From: Turnera subulata
Lineage: Eukaryota > Streptophyta > Magnoliopsida > Malpighiales > Passifloraceae
Reading direction: 5' to 3'
Length of the DNA stretch: 64,000 nucleotides
NCBI GenBank assembly: GCA_028386065.3
Contig: JAKUCV010004428.1
Coordinates: 1 to 64,000 of the forward strand
In this document: positions 24,014-35,165 of the stretch, piece after piece
Layout: every line of letters starts with the position of its first letter
Numbering within the stretch: the first letter of the stretch is position 1
Translations under genes and position numbers: made by a program
Notes under the pieces: generated by a model
Databases searched by the model: none
Told to the model about the DNA's origin: nothing
The model's input: only the letters and a program-made list of their open reading frames with translations

Positions 24014-24044
24014 CCACGTGCATCGCACGTGCAGAAAAAACTAG
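24014..24044 (+). mobile_element. Helitron 3' terminus (plus strand)
   Basis: A perfect 7-bp stem (CACGTGC-ATC-GCACGTG) is followed by a short A-rich spacer and CTAG, then T. It is nearly the mirror image of the minus-strand terminus at 9233-9262, so related elements face outward on either side of the 9.2-24.0 kb block. Confidence 0.65.
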
Positions 24045-24113
24045 TTTATTAAAAGAAAACAAAACAATGACTCGCCCCCATAGATCGACCTCCACAAAAC
24101 AATAAGAGTGCCT

Positions 24114-24960
24114 TTATTTATTAAAATAAACAATGCCTTTATTTATTCGTGATGCTGCACACCCACGGTTCCGGAAACCTATAGAAAGGGAAATCTTCTC
24201 CTTTTTTTTATGAAATAGCCATTCAGTGTCTTGAAATAGGAAGCCATGGTGAAGTCCCATTCTTGCTTCTTTTTTCGAGCCAGTAGTCCAATTCCGGGAC
24301 ATTCAAGGAAAGGTGAATTAAATCAAGGTTACCCCAGCGCTTCCAAGAATCAGAAAACAAAAAGGAATGACGCATAATCCACGCATGCCACCCGTCCAAA
24401 CCGTGGAGCGGCGGGTATGGCCAGGTCTGAATGGGGTAATGTTCCCGGAGGCGCTGATCGTTGAAATAGTCTTTCAAGGAAATAGGTCGACCAAAGAGAA
24501 TGTCATCATAGCGAGAAAGAGGGCATACCTTTGCAAGGATAGGAAGATCGTAAATAGCAGCAGGGCCAAAGGAAGCAACGACGTGAGAGGGCTCCTTTAT
24601 CAACGTCTCAAAGAGAGAACCCATGTGGCCAAAGAGCTTCACCATGGAGTTAAAGCAGTCGCGCTTTTGGTCATCCGATAATGAGTCATTCACTAAAATT
24701 TTCACCAAGGCATCGAAGGGAAGTCCACTGAAGGAGAAGAGGGCCGCAAAGCAGCTATGCTAACGAAAATCAACAGTGGAGAAAGTGATGAGTGCGGACG
24801 TCACCAAAGAAGCGTACTGAGTAAGTTTCTCAACGGGAGACTAAAAGGTGGCTATTAAAGTATAGGCGGCGAAAGGACGCAAACCACGAGGTAATCAAGC
24901 CCATGATGCCATCATGCGGTTTTTCCTCTACCTCTTCGTGGGCTTCATGATTGAGGGAAA
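24114..24960 (-). pseudogene. Antisense ORF of a third LTR element, function unknown
   Basis: The clear open part is 161 codons (24708-24223). Coding continues upstream in the same frame to about 24860 (for example SLVTSALITFSTVDFR, then HSCFAALFSFSGLPFDALV), interrupted by stops. Conserved-looking features include FGPAAIYDLPILAKV, many Trp (WPYPPLHGLDGWHAW) and KRWGNLDLIHLSLN. I do not recognise the family. It is antisense to the PPT and LTR at 24953 onward, the arrangement known for extra ORFs in Tat-like Gypsy elements, but the lineage is not proven. Minus-strand AATAAA signals lie at 24110-24140. Confidence 0.5.
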
Positions 24961-25997
24961 GGGGGGTATTTGTTATCGCAAAAAACCGCACCCCCCATTC
25001 ATATTGGGTATGGGTTGTTCGAATAAGCCCAAGTAGGAAGCCCGAATAAGTAAGGAGAGAAAAAGGAGGCTTTCAAAGCCAGTAAAGATGGGCTACACAT
25101 GGAAGCCCAACGAGATTCGGCCCAGTGGTGCTCACAGAAACCTGCAACGCGTAGGGAGATATTTTAGATGCCTGCAATGCGGGAAGATTAAAGTTACATT
25201 TAGACCAAGCCTGCTGCTGCCCAAGAATAAAAAGCAAGGACAAAGGGGACTTTCGTGCAAGGGAAGCCTGCGGCGCGCCAGCATGGGGCCGGCACGGAAG
25301 AATGGTAGAGAGAAGTGTACGTGCTGCCTCTGACAAAACAGCTTGCGATATACCCCACTAGTGGCATCCCTACTACTATAAAATCAGAAGAGGGGGAACA
25401 CACAAAGACACACACACAACTATGCACCTTTAATTTATTTTACTTTTATGTCATTTACTTTTATCTCTCGCAATCCTTATCTCTTTCCTTTCATGTCATT
25501 TACTTTAATCTCTTGTCACCCTTTACTCTTTACTTTTATCTCTCGTTATCCTTAAACTCCTTTACTTTTATCTCTCGTTACCCTCAAACTCCTTTAGATT
25601 TTATCTCTCGCAACCTTAAACTCCTTTAAATTTATCTCTCGTTACCCTTACCTTTTGCTAACCTTTATCTATCAATCTTGTTACCTCCTATTTTTCTAAG
25701 TGTGTGCAGGTGATTCCTCCTCGATCTGACATGTAATTGTTACCTATGGTCGGAAAATTATAAGACTGCAGGAACTTAGTATAGGGAATCTACAAGCTGC
25801 GGCCATCTTGGGCTGCGCTTACTTCTTGTAATCCGATTATTATTAATAAAATCAAGGCCTGAAGGCCTGTTTACAATTGTTCTTGTTCAAAGCCCTACAA
25901 AAGACTTGTAACACCATCTGCCTAGGACGACTCAGCTTTGGATTCGACAAATAGTGGTTGCTAGTCCTGTTTCCTAAAATCCCTTTTAGGGACAACA
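24953..25997 (+). mobile_element. Polypurine tract and LTR of a third LTR element
   Basis: GAGGGAAAGGGGGGTATT (24953-24970) is followed by TGTTATCGC at 24971, a typical PPT/LTR junction. The LTR has a plus-strand TATA box (CTATAAAATC at 25376), a pyrimidine-rich transcribed region and AATAAAATCAAGG near 25847 as a probable poly(A) signal. The end at GACAACA (25997) is a guess. The left part of the element was lost at the Helitron end at 24044. Confidence 0.5.
25430..25690 (+). repeat. Pyrimidine-rich short tandem repeats in the LTR
   Basis: Six to eight imperfect copies of CTCCTTTACTTTTATCTCTCGTTACCC-like units of about 28-40 bp. They lie downstream of the TATA box, so they would be transcribed as leader sequence. 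Confidence 0.65.
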
Positions 25998-26506
25998 TAT
26001 GGCTATTGAATGATAAATATATGTATAAAAAGAAATTTTACTTTCTGAAGTTTTGATTAGAACTCAAAAACACCTGTCATGTTTAATATTATTCCCTCAC
26101 AGAAGATGATGGTTGATATGAGTTAATTACAATGCACCTCCGCTGTCTGCCTTTTACGCAAATACTATAATTCATATTTCTTGCTCTCTATATGATATCC
26201 TTCTTTCTTTTCTTCTTTGTAGTTAGTACAATATTGCTTTTAGGAAAAAAAATTTAGATGAAACCAGAACTAGAGAGAGGACTACATACAATACAACACA
26301 ATACATGCTTTGTGATTGTTACTCCTAATATTATTGGCTATTTTTTCTAAGAGGTGGAGGTGTTGGGAAGGTTGGTGATGGGGAGATAAAGAGGAAAGAG
26401 ATTGTGGAGAGTTTAGATTTGAGAGAGATATTAATCAATGTTGGATAATGAGGGTTTGTTCCTGTTAAGGTACTAATAGTAGTAGTACGTAGTGGTTTAC
26501 CGGCAC
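25998..26506. other. Non-coding spacer
   Basis: AT-rich with no convincing gene. The minus-strand ORF at 26331-26549 is low-complexity and overlaps the MITE. Confidence 0.5.
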
Positions 26507-26770
26507 CACTAGAGGCAGAGGCGGATTTAGGGGGGCCAATAGGGACCATGGCCCCCCTTAACTTAATAATAACTACGGTTTTGTAGTACTATAACAATCC
26601 CAAAATGGATGGCTTAGTGGCAAAATTGTGTTATGGCCCCCCGACAGATCACAGGTTTGATCCCTCCTATTTCATTTTTTTCCTTCATTTCTAACATTTA
26701 AGTCTGCCTAGGCAAATGGGTGTGGTTGGGCCCCCTAGATTCTTGGGCTGGCTCCGCCCCTCACTAGAGG
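26507..26770 (+). mobile_element. 246-bp MITE with 9-bp TSD (Mutator-like)
   Basis: CACTAGAGG flanks the element on both sides (26507-26515 and 26762-26770). The ends are imperfect inverted repeats (AGAGGCGGATTTAGGGGGGCC and the complement of GGCTCCGCCCCT). A 9-bp duplication suggests MULE-type transposition. Inside are a tRNA-like A box (TGGCTTAGTGG, 26610) and B box (GGTTTGATCCC, 26654), so a captured tRNA or SINE piece, or a Pol III-transcribed element, is possible. Confidence 0.75.
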
Positions 26771-27247
26771 ACACAATGTTTTGCAAAACACTAGAAACTA
26801 AAGAAACCCATGTGGATGTGGATGCGAGAATAAGGAAGGAATTGCATGTTTTTGGTACGTGGTAAATCTAGAATAAAAAAAGTAATGCTAGTGTTTACCG
26901 GCAACTGGAACAACCGTTTCAGTGCATGCATAGAGTCTTAGGAAACTGGTATCGACGACAAATCTTCCATGTGACGTCAAGAATATTTTATATCAGAAAC
27001 CAAAAGTCTTGTGTCTTAATTTCTCTCTCTGTATTTACATGCTTTAATCAAAACTCTCTGATTTCTTTCCTTTTGTATTCCTCTTGTGCCTTTTTATATT
27101 CCTGCTTCTCATCATCAAAGGCTCCCTGCTCGCTCTCTTTATTACATATCTGTTGATACCTCTCGGCTTTTCAAAACTGCAAAGTCTCTCTCATTCATTT
27201 GTTGTTGTTGTTTTTTATTGCTTGCTTGCTTAGGCTTCTGAAATAAA
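26771..27247 (+). promoter_or_regulatory. Upstream region of the CLASSY-like gene
   Basis: Non-coding, with pyrimidine-rich stretches (CTCTCTCATTC, TTGTTGTTGTTG) typical of a plant 5' leader just before the ATG at 27248. No clear TATA box was identified. Confidence 0.4.
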
Positions 27248-27515
27248 ATGGAGGGATATTATAGATTACCTGTAGCCAGGAGGACAAGGAGTGGTGAGGA
27301 GGAAATATTGAACAGATTTTTACTCCAGACGAGAAACGGGGGCAATGGGGAGGCAGTCGTCGTCCATTTGCCGGTGGTGGGTCCTCGTCGTCGTCCTCAT
27401 CGGCTGGGCGTCGACAGCATGTGGTTCATGGCATCCCTAGTAGGCGAGCAGTCGAGAAGGAGAAGAAGAAAAAGAAGCCTACTACTGCAGGTGAGGGTTT
27501 TGAGAGGGACGGAAT
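27248..27515 (+). pseudogene. CLSY: CLASSY-like exon 1, part a
   Basis: ATG at 27248 gives MEGYYRLPVARRTRSG; PVARRTRS fits the N-terminus of CLASSY proteins. Around 27295-27305 the open frame changes by one base and continues as IEQIFTPDEKRGQWGG, a Ser run and KEKKKKKPTTAGEGFERDG. It is cut at GGAAT (27511-27515), the target duplication of Copia-A. Confidence 0.72.
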
Positions 27516-28242
27516 TGTAAGATTATGTGATCAAGCTGCATTAGTGTGATCAAGTTGTTAGTGGAGTTAGTGGAGAATAATCACACTGTGTGGTTGGTCC
27601 CATCAACTTAAGTGTGTTAGGTAAAGCCTGCTTTTGATTATTCAAGTGTGTGTGAGCTTTTGATTATTGTAATTGTAGTGTGTTTATCCTGTGTTGTAAG
27701 TCTGTTTGCTTTAAATGATGTGCTATTATGAGAATATTAGAGAAAACAAACCCACTACTTAAAGTAACAGGGTCAGCTGAGTGGAGTGGTTGGGTTATAG
27801 GCTGATTTTCTGCCTATATATTGAGTATTGTAATCTGAATTCTACAAGTGAAATAAGAGTGAATTGAGTGTGTTTCACTTCATTAAATGTTCCTTGACTT
27901 GTTCATTAAGTGTTCAATCCAAGAGATTGAGTGAATTGAGAGAAAATTAATGAAACAGTAACCAAGAAAACCAGCTTCTTGGTTTCTGCAGTTTTCTGGA
28001 AATTTTCCAGAATTTTCCAGAAAACTTCGATGTTCTAGCCACAACATCGATGTTCAAAACTACTGCCCAGACTATTTGAAGTTCCAGTGTGAAGAAACAT
28101 CGATGTTTTAAATTAAACATCGATGTTCTAAGTGCACTGCCAGATTATTTGGAGTTCCAGATTCTCAAAACATCGATGATTTTAGTTCATCATCAATGTT
28201 CTTGAGCTATATCAAAATTGATTGAAGAAAGAAAAGTCAACA
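27516..28242 (+). repeat. 5' LTR of Copia-A
   Basis: Begins TGTAAGATTATGTGATC (the 3' LTR has TGTTAGATT) and ends AAAGTCAACA. CTATATATTGAG near 27815 is the likely TATA box. Downstream is a cluster of the 12-bp palindrome AACATCGATGTT (three perfect and three near copies, 28027-28200). A primer-binding site follows (CGGTAGTGGAGCAGG). Confidence 0.88.
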
Positions 28243-28339
28243 ATCGGTAGTGGAGCAGGTTCCTTCTTTCAGGCCTGTTCTAATTCATTGAAACCACATC
28301 AAATTAGCCCCCAACACCTTCCAAACATCAAACTTCAAA

Positions 28340-29242
28340 ATAAATACACAACCAGCAAATAGAACCACCTCATCATTACCCCTATCACCTATTTTTGATG
28401 GAGAGAACTACAACTATTGGGCTATAAGGATGAAATCCTTCCTTGTAGCTAATGGTTTGTGGTTTTTGATTGAAGAAGGTTTTACCAAAGAAGAAGAAAT
28501 TGAAGAAATGTCTGTAAATCAATTGAGAATATATAATGAAAGATTGCAGAAACATAATACTACAATTTCATTTATGTATTCTTTGGTTTCAGAGGAGATG
28601 TTTTCTTTGATTGTTGGAGCTACAACAGCCAAAGAAGCTTGGGAGATTCTTAAAAAGCAATTCAGAGGGTCTAAAGAAACAAGGCAAATAAGGATGCAAT
28701 CTTTGAGAAGAGAATTTGAAATGTTAAAGATGTCGGAAATAGAAACAATAAAGGAGTATGCTTCAAAAGCTCAAAGCATTGTCAACAAAATCAGGTTATA
28801 TGGAAAAGTGATTCCAGAGGTGAGAGTAGTTGAAAAGATTCTCAAAATAAGTTGTAGATAGATTTGAAGCAAAAGTTACAGCTATTGAAGAATCAAGAGA
28901 CATCACTCAGATATCAGTTCCTGAATTAGTTGGCAAATTGGAAGCTCATGAGCAGAGGCATGGGAGAAAAGTTGAAGCTGGGATTGAAAAGGCTTTCCAA
29001 GCTAAGCAGAAAAATGTCAACAACAAATTTGAAGCTAAACAAAAATCGGAAAAAAGCACATACAAGCACCAGAAGAAGGCCTCAAGTTCACAAACAGTGT
29101 TTTCACCTCGCAAATTCTGTGGAAAGACAAACCATTTAGAGCAGAGGTGCTGGAGAAATAAGAAGTGCAATTTTTGTCACAAAATTGGGCATATTGAACG
29201 TTTTTGCAAAGCAAAACAGAATGGAGAAAATAACTCAAAACG
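28340..29242 (+). pseudogene. gag: gag of Copia-A (plus copy)
   Basis: UBN2-type Copia gag. The start codon is ATA at 28340 where the inverted copy has ATG. Motifs are NYNYWAIRMKSFLVANGLWF, SFMYSLVSEEMF, TTAKEAWEIL and QIRMQSLRREFEML. A one-base shift near 28840 breaks the frame. The zinc knuckle CNFCHKIGHIERFC is intact near 29167. Coding ends abruptly at the junction with the inverted block. Confidence 0.82.
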
Positions 29243-29903
29243 TTGATGTTTTGAGATTTTGGAACTCCAAATAATCTGGCAGTGCACTTAGAACATCGAT
29301 GTTTAATTTAGAACATCGATGTTGAAATGCTACTAGTCTTCAAAATAATTTTGCTGAATGCTTTGAACATTGATGTTTCTTCACACTGGGACTTCAAATA
29401 ATCTGGGCAGTAGTTTTGAACATCGATGTTGTGGCTAGAACATCGATGTTTTCTGGGAAATTCTGGAAAATTTCCAGAAAACTGCAGAAACCAAGAAGCT
29501 GGTTTTCTTGATTACTATTTCATTAATTTTCTCTCAATTCACTCAATCTCTTGGCTTGAACACTTAATGAACAAGTCAAGGAACATTAAATGAAGTGAAA
29601 CACACTCAATTCACTCTTATTTCACTTGTAGAATTCAGATTACAATACTCAATATATAGGCAGAAAATCAGCGTATAACCCATCCACTCCACTGAGCTGA
29701 CCCTATTACATTAAGTAGTGGGTTTGCTTTTCCTAAGATGCTCATAATAGCACATCATTTAAAGCAAACACACTTACAACACAGGATAAACACACTACAA
29801 TTACAATAATCAAAAGCTCACACACACTTGAATAATTAAAAGCACACTTTACCTAACACACTTAAGTTGATGGGACCAATCACACAGCTTGATTATTCTT
29901 CAC
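29243..29903 (-). repeat. Truncated inverted LTR in Copia-A
   Basis: Complementary to most of the 727-bp LTR. It lacks about 50 bp at its minus-strand 5' end (joined at 29903 to another LTR) and about 55 bp at its 3' end (joined at 29243 to gag). It faces the 5' LTR across the 1-kb gag, so transcripts could form a hairpin. Confidence 0.75.
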
Positions 29904-30639
29904 TAACTCCACTCGATGTTTTGAGTTATTGGAACTTCAAGCAATTCTTGCGAATTGATAGAACATCAATGTTGGGATCAAAACATCGATGTTTGATGAA
30001 CCTGGAACTTGCCGAATGCTTAGAACATCGATGTTTAAATCAAAACATCGATGTTTTAATGTTGCTGTAGAATTTTGTGTAGAAGGCTGCTACACAAATT
30101 CTAGGAATTTTCATAAATCTGCAGAAATGCAAAAGTTGGTTTTTTGAGTAACTGTTCCATTGGTCTTCTCTCTAGTCTCTCAATCTTGTTTGCTGTAGGT
30201 ATTTCAATACCTGAACTAACATTGTTTTCACTTTCCATTTCAATCAATTGACAAGTGGAGAACTCTTTGAACTCCAAACACATGCTTTCACAGCTAACAA
30301 ATTCAACGACTTCAATTTTCGCAGCAATTTCATGACTAAAATCAGTGAGATTCTCATCAACCATAACCACTTCATCAATTAATCCTATTACTTTAAGTAG
30401 TGGGTTTATTTTTCCTAAGATGCTCATAATAGCACATCATTTAAAGCAAACACACTTACAACACAGGATAAACGCACTACAATTACAATAATCAAAAGCT
30501 CACACACACTTGAATAATCAAAAGCACCCTTTACCTAACACACTTAAGTTGATGGGACCAACCACACAACTTGATTATTCTCCACTAACTCCACTAACAA
30601 CTTGAACACACTAATGCAGCTTGATCACATAATCTAACA
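29904..30639 (-). repeat. Variant inverted 3' LTR with an internal ORF
   Basis: Starts TGTTAGATTATG at 30639 (minus), directly after the pol end and PPT. The first ~240 bp match the Copia-A LTR. The normal TATA-containing middle is then replaced by sequence with a 108-codon ORF (30427-30101, including EVVEFVSCESMCLEFKEF). The tail carries AACATCGATGTT palindromes but in different surroundings. It therefore belongs to a distinct LTR subfamily. I see no known domain in the ORF. Confidence 0.6.
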
Positions 30640-33600
30640 CTCTCCCTTGACCAAACTACTCTTGATATTCAACTTGTTCTTCAACAAATCAAACCTGTTC
30701 CTGGGCAAAGGCTTTGTGAACAAGTCTGCCAATTGCATTTCAGAGGAGCAGAATAAGACTTGAACTTCTCCTTCACTTTCAGCTTCTCGAATCACATGGA
30801 ACCTAATCTTGAAATGCTTTGTTCTACCATGATCAATTGGATTCTTAATCATAGCTATAGTGGACTGATTGTCGCAGAATAGCTCTATAGGTTCTTCTTG
30901 CTCCATCTTCACATCCAACATAATCTTTCTGAACCAAACTACTTGATTTACAGTTGAAGCAGCAGCAAGATACTCTGCTTCAGCTGTGGATTGAGCAACA
31001 ACAGTTTTTTTCTTAGAACACCACGAAAATGCATTTGAACCAAGCAAGAAAACATAACCAGTTGTGCTTTTCATATCATCCACACTTCCAGCCCAATCAC
31101 TGTCACTATGTGCCTTCAATTTTGCATCTTTGGATGAGCTATAATGTAGACCAAGATCAGTAGTGCCTTTAACATACCTTAGCACTCTTTTCATGACAAT
31201 AGCATGGCTCTTCTTAGGGGCATTGAGAATCCTTGATAATAAATTTGTTGCAAATAGTAAATTAGGACGAGTTGCTGTAAGGTACAACAAACTCCTTACA
31301 CAGCTCCTGAAAACCTCAATTTCAGCATCTTCTTCATCTACTTTCTTTGCAAGCTTAGTGTTTTGGATCAATGAGGTTGGCACTGGTTTGCAAGAGTCCA
31401 TCCTGAATTTCTTCAGAATAGGTTCTGCATTTCTTTTTTGAGAAATCATAATTCCTTCATCACAATGCATCACCTCCATACCAAAGAAGTAGTGCATCAA
31501 TCCCAAATCAGACATTTCGAACTCTTTCATCATTTCAGTTTTGAAAACTGAAATTTTGCTGTGATCTGCTCTGGTAATCAGCATGTCATCAACATAAAGG
31601 GAGACTATGATCAAGTCATCACTTGAGCTGCCTTTCACATACAGAGTTGCTTCACTTTCACTTCTGTTAAATCCTTGATGAACCAAGTGACTGTCCATGC
31701 GACTATACCAAGCTCTTGGAGCCTGTTTTAGTCCACAAAGAGCTTTCTTCAACCTGTAAACATAGTCTTCCTTTCCTTCCACAATGAAACCTTTAGGTTG
31801 CCCAATGTAGACTTCTTCTTCTAGAATTCCATTTAGAAATTCAGATTTCACATCTAAGTGGAATACCTTCCATTTTTTTTTCAGCTGAAATAGCCAAAAG
31901 CAATCTGATTATGTCAAGGCGAGCTACCGGGGCAAATGTTTCAAGGTAGTTTAGGCCATATTGTTGTGTATAGCCCTTGACCACAATTCTTGCTTTGAAT
32001 TTGGAAATGGTGCCATCAGGATCCATTTTTGTGCAAAACACCCATTTGACTCCAATTATCTTCTGATTTCCAGGCCTAGCAACCAATTCCCAAGTTTCAT
32101 TCTTGTTGATCATGCCAATTTCTTCCTCCATGGCTCTTTTCCAATGCTCTTTCTTTGATGCCTCTTCATAACAATGTGGCTCTGTTTCTACAAAATTACA
32201 CCTCTCATATACATCAGCGAGTGTTCTAACCTTCATTGGAGGTGTATCTGAATCATATTCCTCTTCATTTAGAAGATGATCTTCTTGCACTTCAGCTGCG
32301 TCACTAGGACTGTTCTTCATTACCATCTTTTCTTTCCAATCCAAATAAGCTTATTCATCCACTTTGACATCTCTTGTTGTCACCACCTTCTCATTGTCAA
32401 TCATGAACACCCTGTAGCCTTTGGATTGACTACTATATCCCAACAAAATGCCTCTTTTAGCTTTGAAATCTAGCTTCTTTCTTTTTTCTTCTGGAACATG
32501 GACATAGCAAAGAGAACCAAACACTTTAAGGTGCTTAACTGTTGGTTTCTTACCATTCCAAGCTTCAATGGGTGTCTTTCCTTCAACTGATTTTGTTGGA
32601 AGCCTATTGATGAGATACACAGTAGTGTAGGTAGCTTTCGCTCAAAAATTCTGAGGGAGTTTCCTTTCTGCCAGCATGCTCCTTGCCAGCTCCATCACGG
32701 TTCTGTTCTTCCTTTCTACTACTCTATTTTATTGAGGAGAATATGGTACTGTCAATTGATGAAGAATGCCATTTGAGCTCCAGAACTCTTCAAACATCTT
32801 TGATATGAACTCTCCCCCTCTATCTGATCTCAGCTTTTTCAAACTACAATTGCTTTATGTTTCTGCCATGATTTTAAATTTCTTGAATACTTCCAGAGTT
32901 GCCAACTTATTCCTCAAGAAGTAAATCCATGTCATGCGTGTTAGATCATCAATGAATAGCATGAAATAGATATTACCACTCAAGGAGGGTGTGTGCATTG
33001 GACCACAAAGGTCGGTGTGCACCAGCTCCAGCTTCTTTAAGGCTCTTCCTTCTGCTGCAGCCGGAAATGACTCTCTATGCATCTTTCCCAATTGGCAGGG
33101 CTCACAAATTTCTCCAGGAACTTGTATTGGTGGCAAATCCCTGACGTACTCCTTTTGTGCAGCAAGTTTCAAACAATGCAAACTTGCATGGCCATATCTT
33201 CTATGCCACAAGCTACTTTCATTTACCTCACATTCATTTACCATCTCATTTTGCATGATCAAGTTCACAGGAAATGCTTTGTTCTTCATTTTTGTTTCGC
33301 AAACAGGTTTGCCTTTCACAGAGATCACACAATAATCATCTTTAAAGTTTACTGTGTATCCATTCTTAGTCATTTGGGACACACTCAAAAGATTGTGGTT
33401 TAATCCAGGAACTAGCAAAACATCTTTAATGAATTTACTAACTCCATTACAGTTCATAGAGACAGTACCTCTTCCTTTGGATTTGAGAATGGCACCATCA
33501 GCAGTTTTGACTTCAACACAAATTGATTTGTCCAAGTCTAAAAACCATTTTGAATTTCTAGTCATGTGACTGGTGCAGCCACTGTTAATGTACCAAACAC

Positions 33601-33640
33601 CATTTTTTTGCTTTTCTGAACTTTCACTTGCCATGAACAT
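30634..33640 (-). pseudogene. pol: pol of the inverted Copia-A copy
   Basis: From 33640 leftward: protease (WYINSGCTSHM, catalytic Asp changed to Asn), GAG-pre-integrase H-H-C-C (LWHRRYGHASLHCLKL, CEPCQLGKMH), integrase core with the first Asp intact (LVHTDLCGPM), frame breaks near 32855 and 32345, RT (SLYVDDMLIT) and RNase H (SDSDWAGSVDDMKS, STAEAEYLA). It ends KGEC-stop inside the LTR start, as in the plus copy. RT is split by a shift near 31850. Confidence 0.85.
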
Positions 33641-33663
33641 GAACTCCTCTTGATTTTCTTCGG

Positions 33664-34780
33664 CTAGCTTAGCTTGATGTTGAGTCTGAGTTTGTTGTTG
33701 TTATTGCACTTGTTGTTGGACTTGATTTTCTCCATTTTGTTTTGCTTTGCAAAAACGTTCAATGTGCCCAATTTTGTGACAAAAATTGCACTTCTTATTT
33801 CTCGAGCACTTCTGCTCCAAATGGTTTGTCTTTCCATAGAATTTGCAAGGTGAAAACACTGTTTGTGAACTTGAGGCCTCCTTCTGGTGCTTGTATGTGC
33901 TTTTCTCCGATTTTTGTTTAGCTTCAAATTTGTTGTTGACATTTTTCTGCTTAGCTTGGAAAGCCTTTTCAATCCTAGCTTCAACTTTTCTCCCATGCCT
34001 CTGCTCATGAGCTTCTAATTTGCCAACTAATTCAGGAACTGACATCTGAGTGATGTCTCTTGATTCTTCAATAGCTGCAAATTTTGCTTCAAAACTATCT
34101 ACAACTGTGTTGAGATTCTTTTTAACTACTCTCACCTCTAGAATCACTTCTCCATATAACCTGATTTTGTTGACAATGCTTTGAGCTTTTGAAGCTTACT
34201 CCCTTATTGTTTCTGTTTCCGATATCTTTAACATTTCAAATTCTCTTCTCAAGTATTGCATCCTTATTTGCCTTGTTTCTTTAGACCCTCTGAATTGCTT
34301 CTCAAGGATCTCCCAAGCTTCTTTGGCTGTTGTAGCTCCAACAATCAAAGGAAACATCTCCTCTGAAATCAAAGAATACATAAATGAAATTGCAGTATCA
34401 TGTTTCTGCAATCGTTCATCGTATGTTCTCAATTGATTTACAGACATTTCTTCAATGTCCTCTTCTTCAAGGATCTCCCAAGCTTCTTTGGCTGTTGTAG
34501 CTCCAACAATCAAAGGAAACATCTCCTCTGAAATCAAAGAATACATAAATGAAATTGCAGTATCATGTTTCTGCAATCGTTCATCGTATGTTCTCAATTG
34601 ATTTACAGACATTTCTTCAATGTCCTCTTCTTTAGTAAATCCTTCTTCAATTAGAAACCACAAGCCATTAGCTACAAGGAAGGATTTCATCCTTATAGCC
34701 CAATAGTTGTAGTTCTCACCATAAAAAATAGGTGGTAGGGATAAGGATGAGGTGGTTCTATTTACTGGTTGTGTGTTCAT
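33664..34780 (-). pseudogene. gag: gag of the inverted Copia-A copy, with internal duplication
   Basis: Starts MNTQPVNRTTSSLSLPP at 34780. It contains a perfect in-frame 165-bp tandem duplication (34303-34467 and 34468-34632), adding 55 residues around SFMYSLISEEMF and TAKEAWEILE. Frame breaks occur at about 34196 and 34147. The zinc knuckle CNFCHKIGHIERFC is at about 33750-33790. Duplication identity implies it is recent. Confidence 0.82.
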
Positions 34781-34862
34781 CTTGTAGTTTAGTGTTTGGA
34801 AGGTGTTTGAGGGCTAATTTGATGTGGTTTCAATGAATTAGAACAGACCTGAAAGAAGGGAC

Positions 34863-35165
34863 CTGCTCCGCTACCAATTGTTGGCTTTTATTTCTTCAAT
34901 CAATTTTGACAGAGCTCAAGAACATCGATGTTGAACTCAAAACATCGATGTTTTGAGAATTTGGAACTCCAAATAATCTGGCAGTGCACTTAGAACATCG
35001 ATGTTTAATTTAGAAGATCGATGTTGAAATGCTACTGGTCTTCAAAATAATTTTGCCGAATGCTTTGAACATCGGTGTTTCTTCACACTGGAACTTCAAA
35101 TAATCTGGGCAGTAGTTTTGAACATCGATGTTGTGGCTAGAACATCGATGTTTTCGGGAAATTCT
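34863..35165 (-). repeat. PBS and partial 5' LTR of the inverted copy
   Basis: The minus strand reads LTR end AGCCAACA (34879) followed by AATTGGTAGCGGAGCAGG. About 287 bp of LTR remain, with AACATCGATGTT palindromes. It is cut at TCTGG, where plus-strand pol resumes. Confidence 0.78.

Noticed and set aside
26601..26664. tRNA gene inside the MITE
   Set aside because: A and B boxes are present but no cloverleaf can be drawn and the 3' end does not fit.
27248..27520. Stand-alone 90-aa protein
   Set aside because: It is the 5' part of the CLASSY-like gene; its end is frameshifted and cut by Copia-A.
29867..30070. Plus-strand 67-codon ORF
   Set aside because: Formed from repeated AACATCGATGTT palindromes at an LTR-LTR junction.
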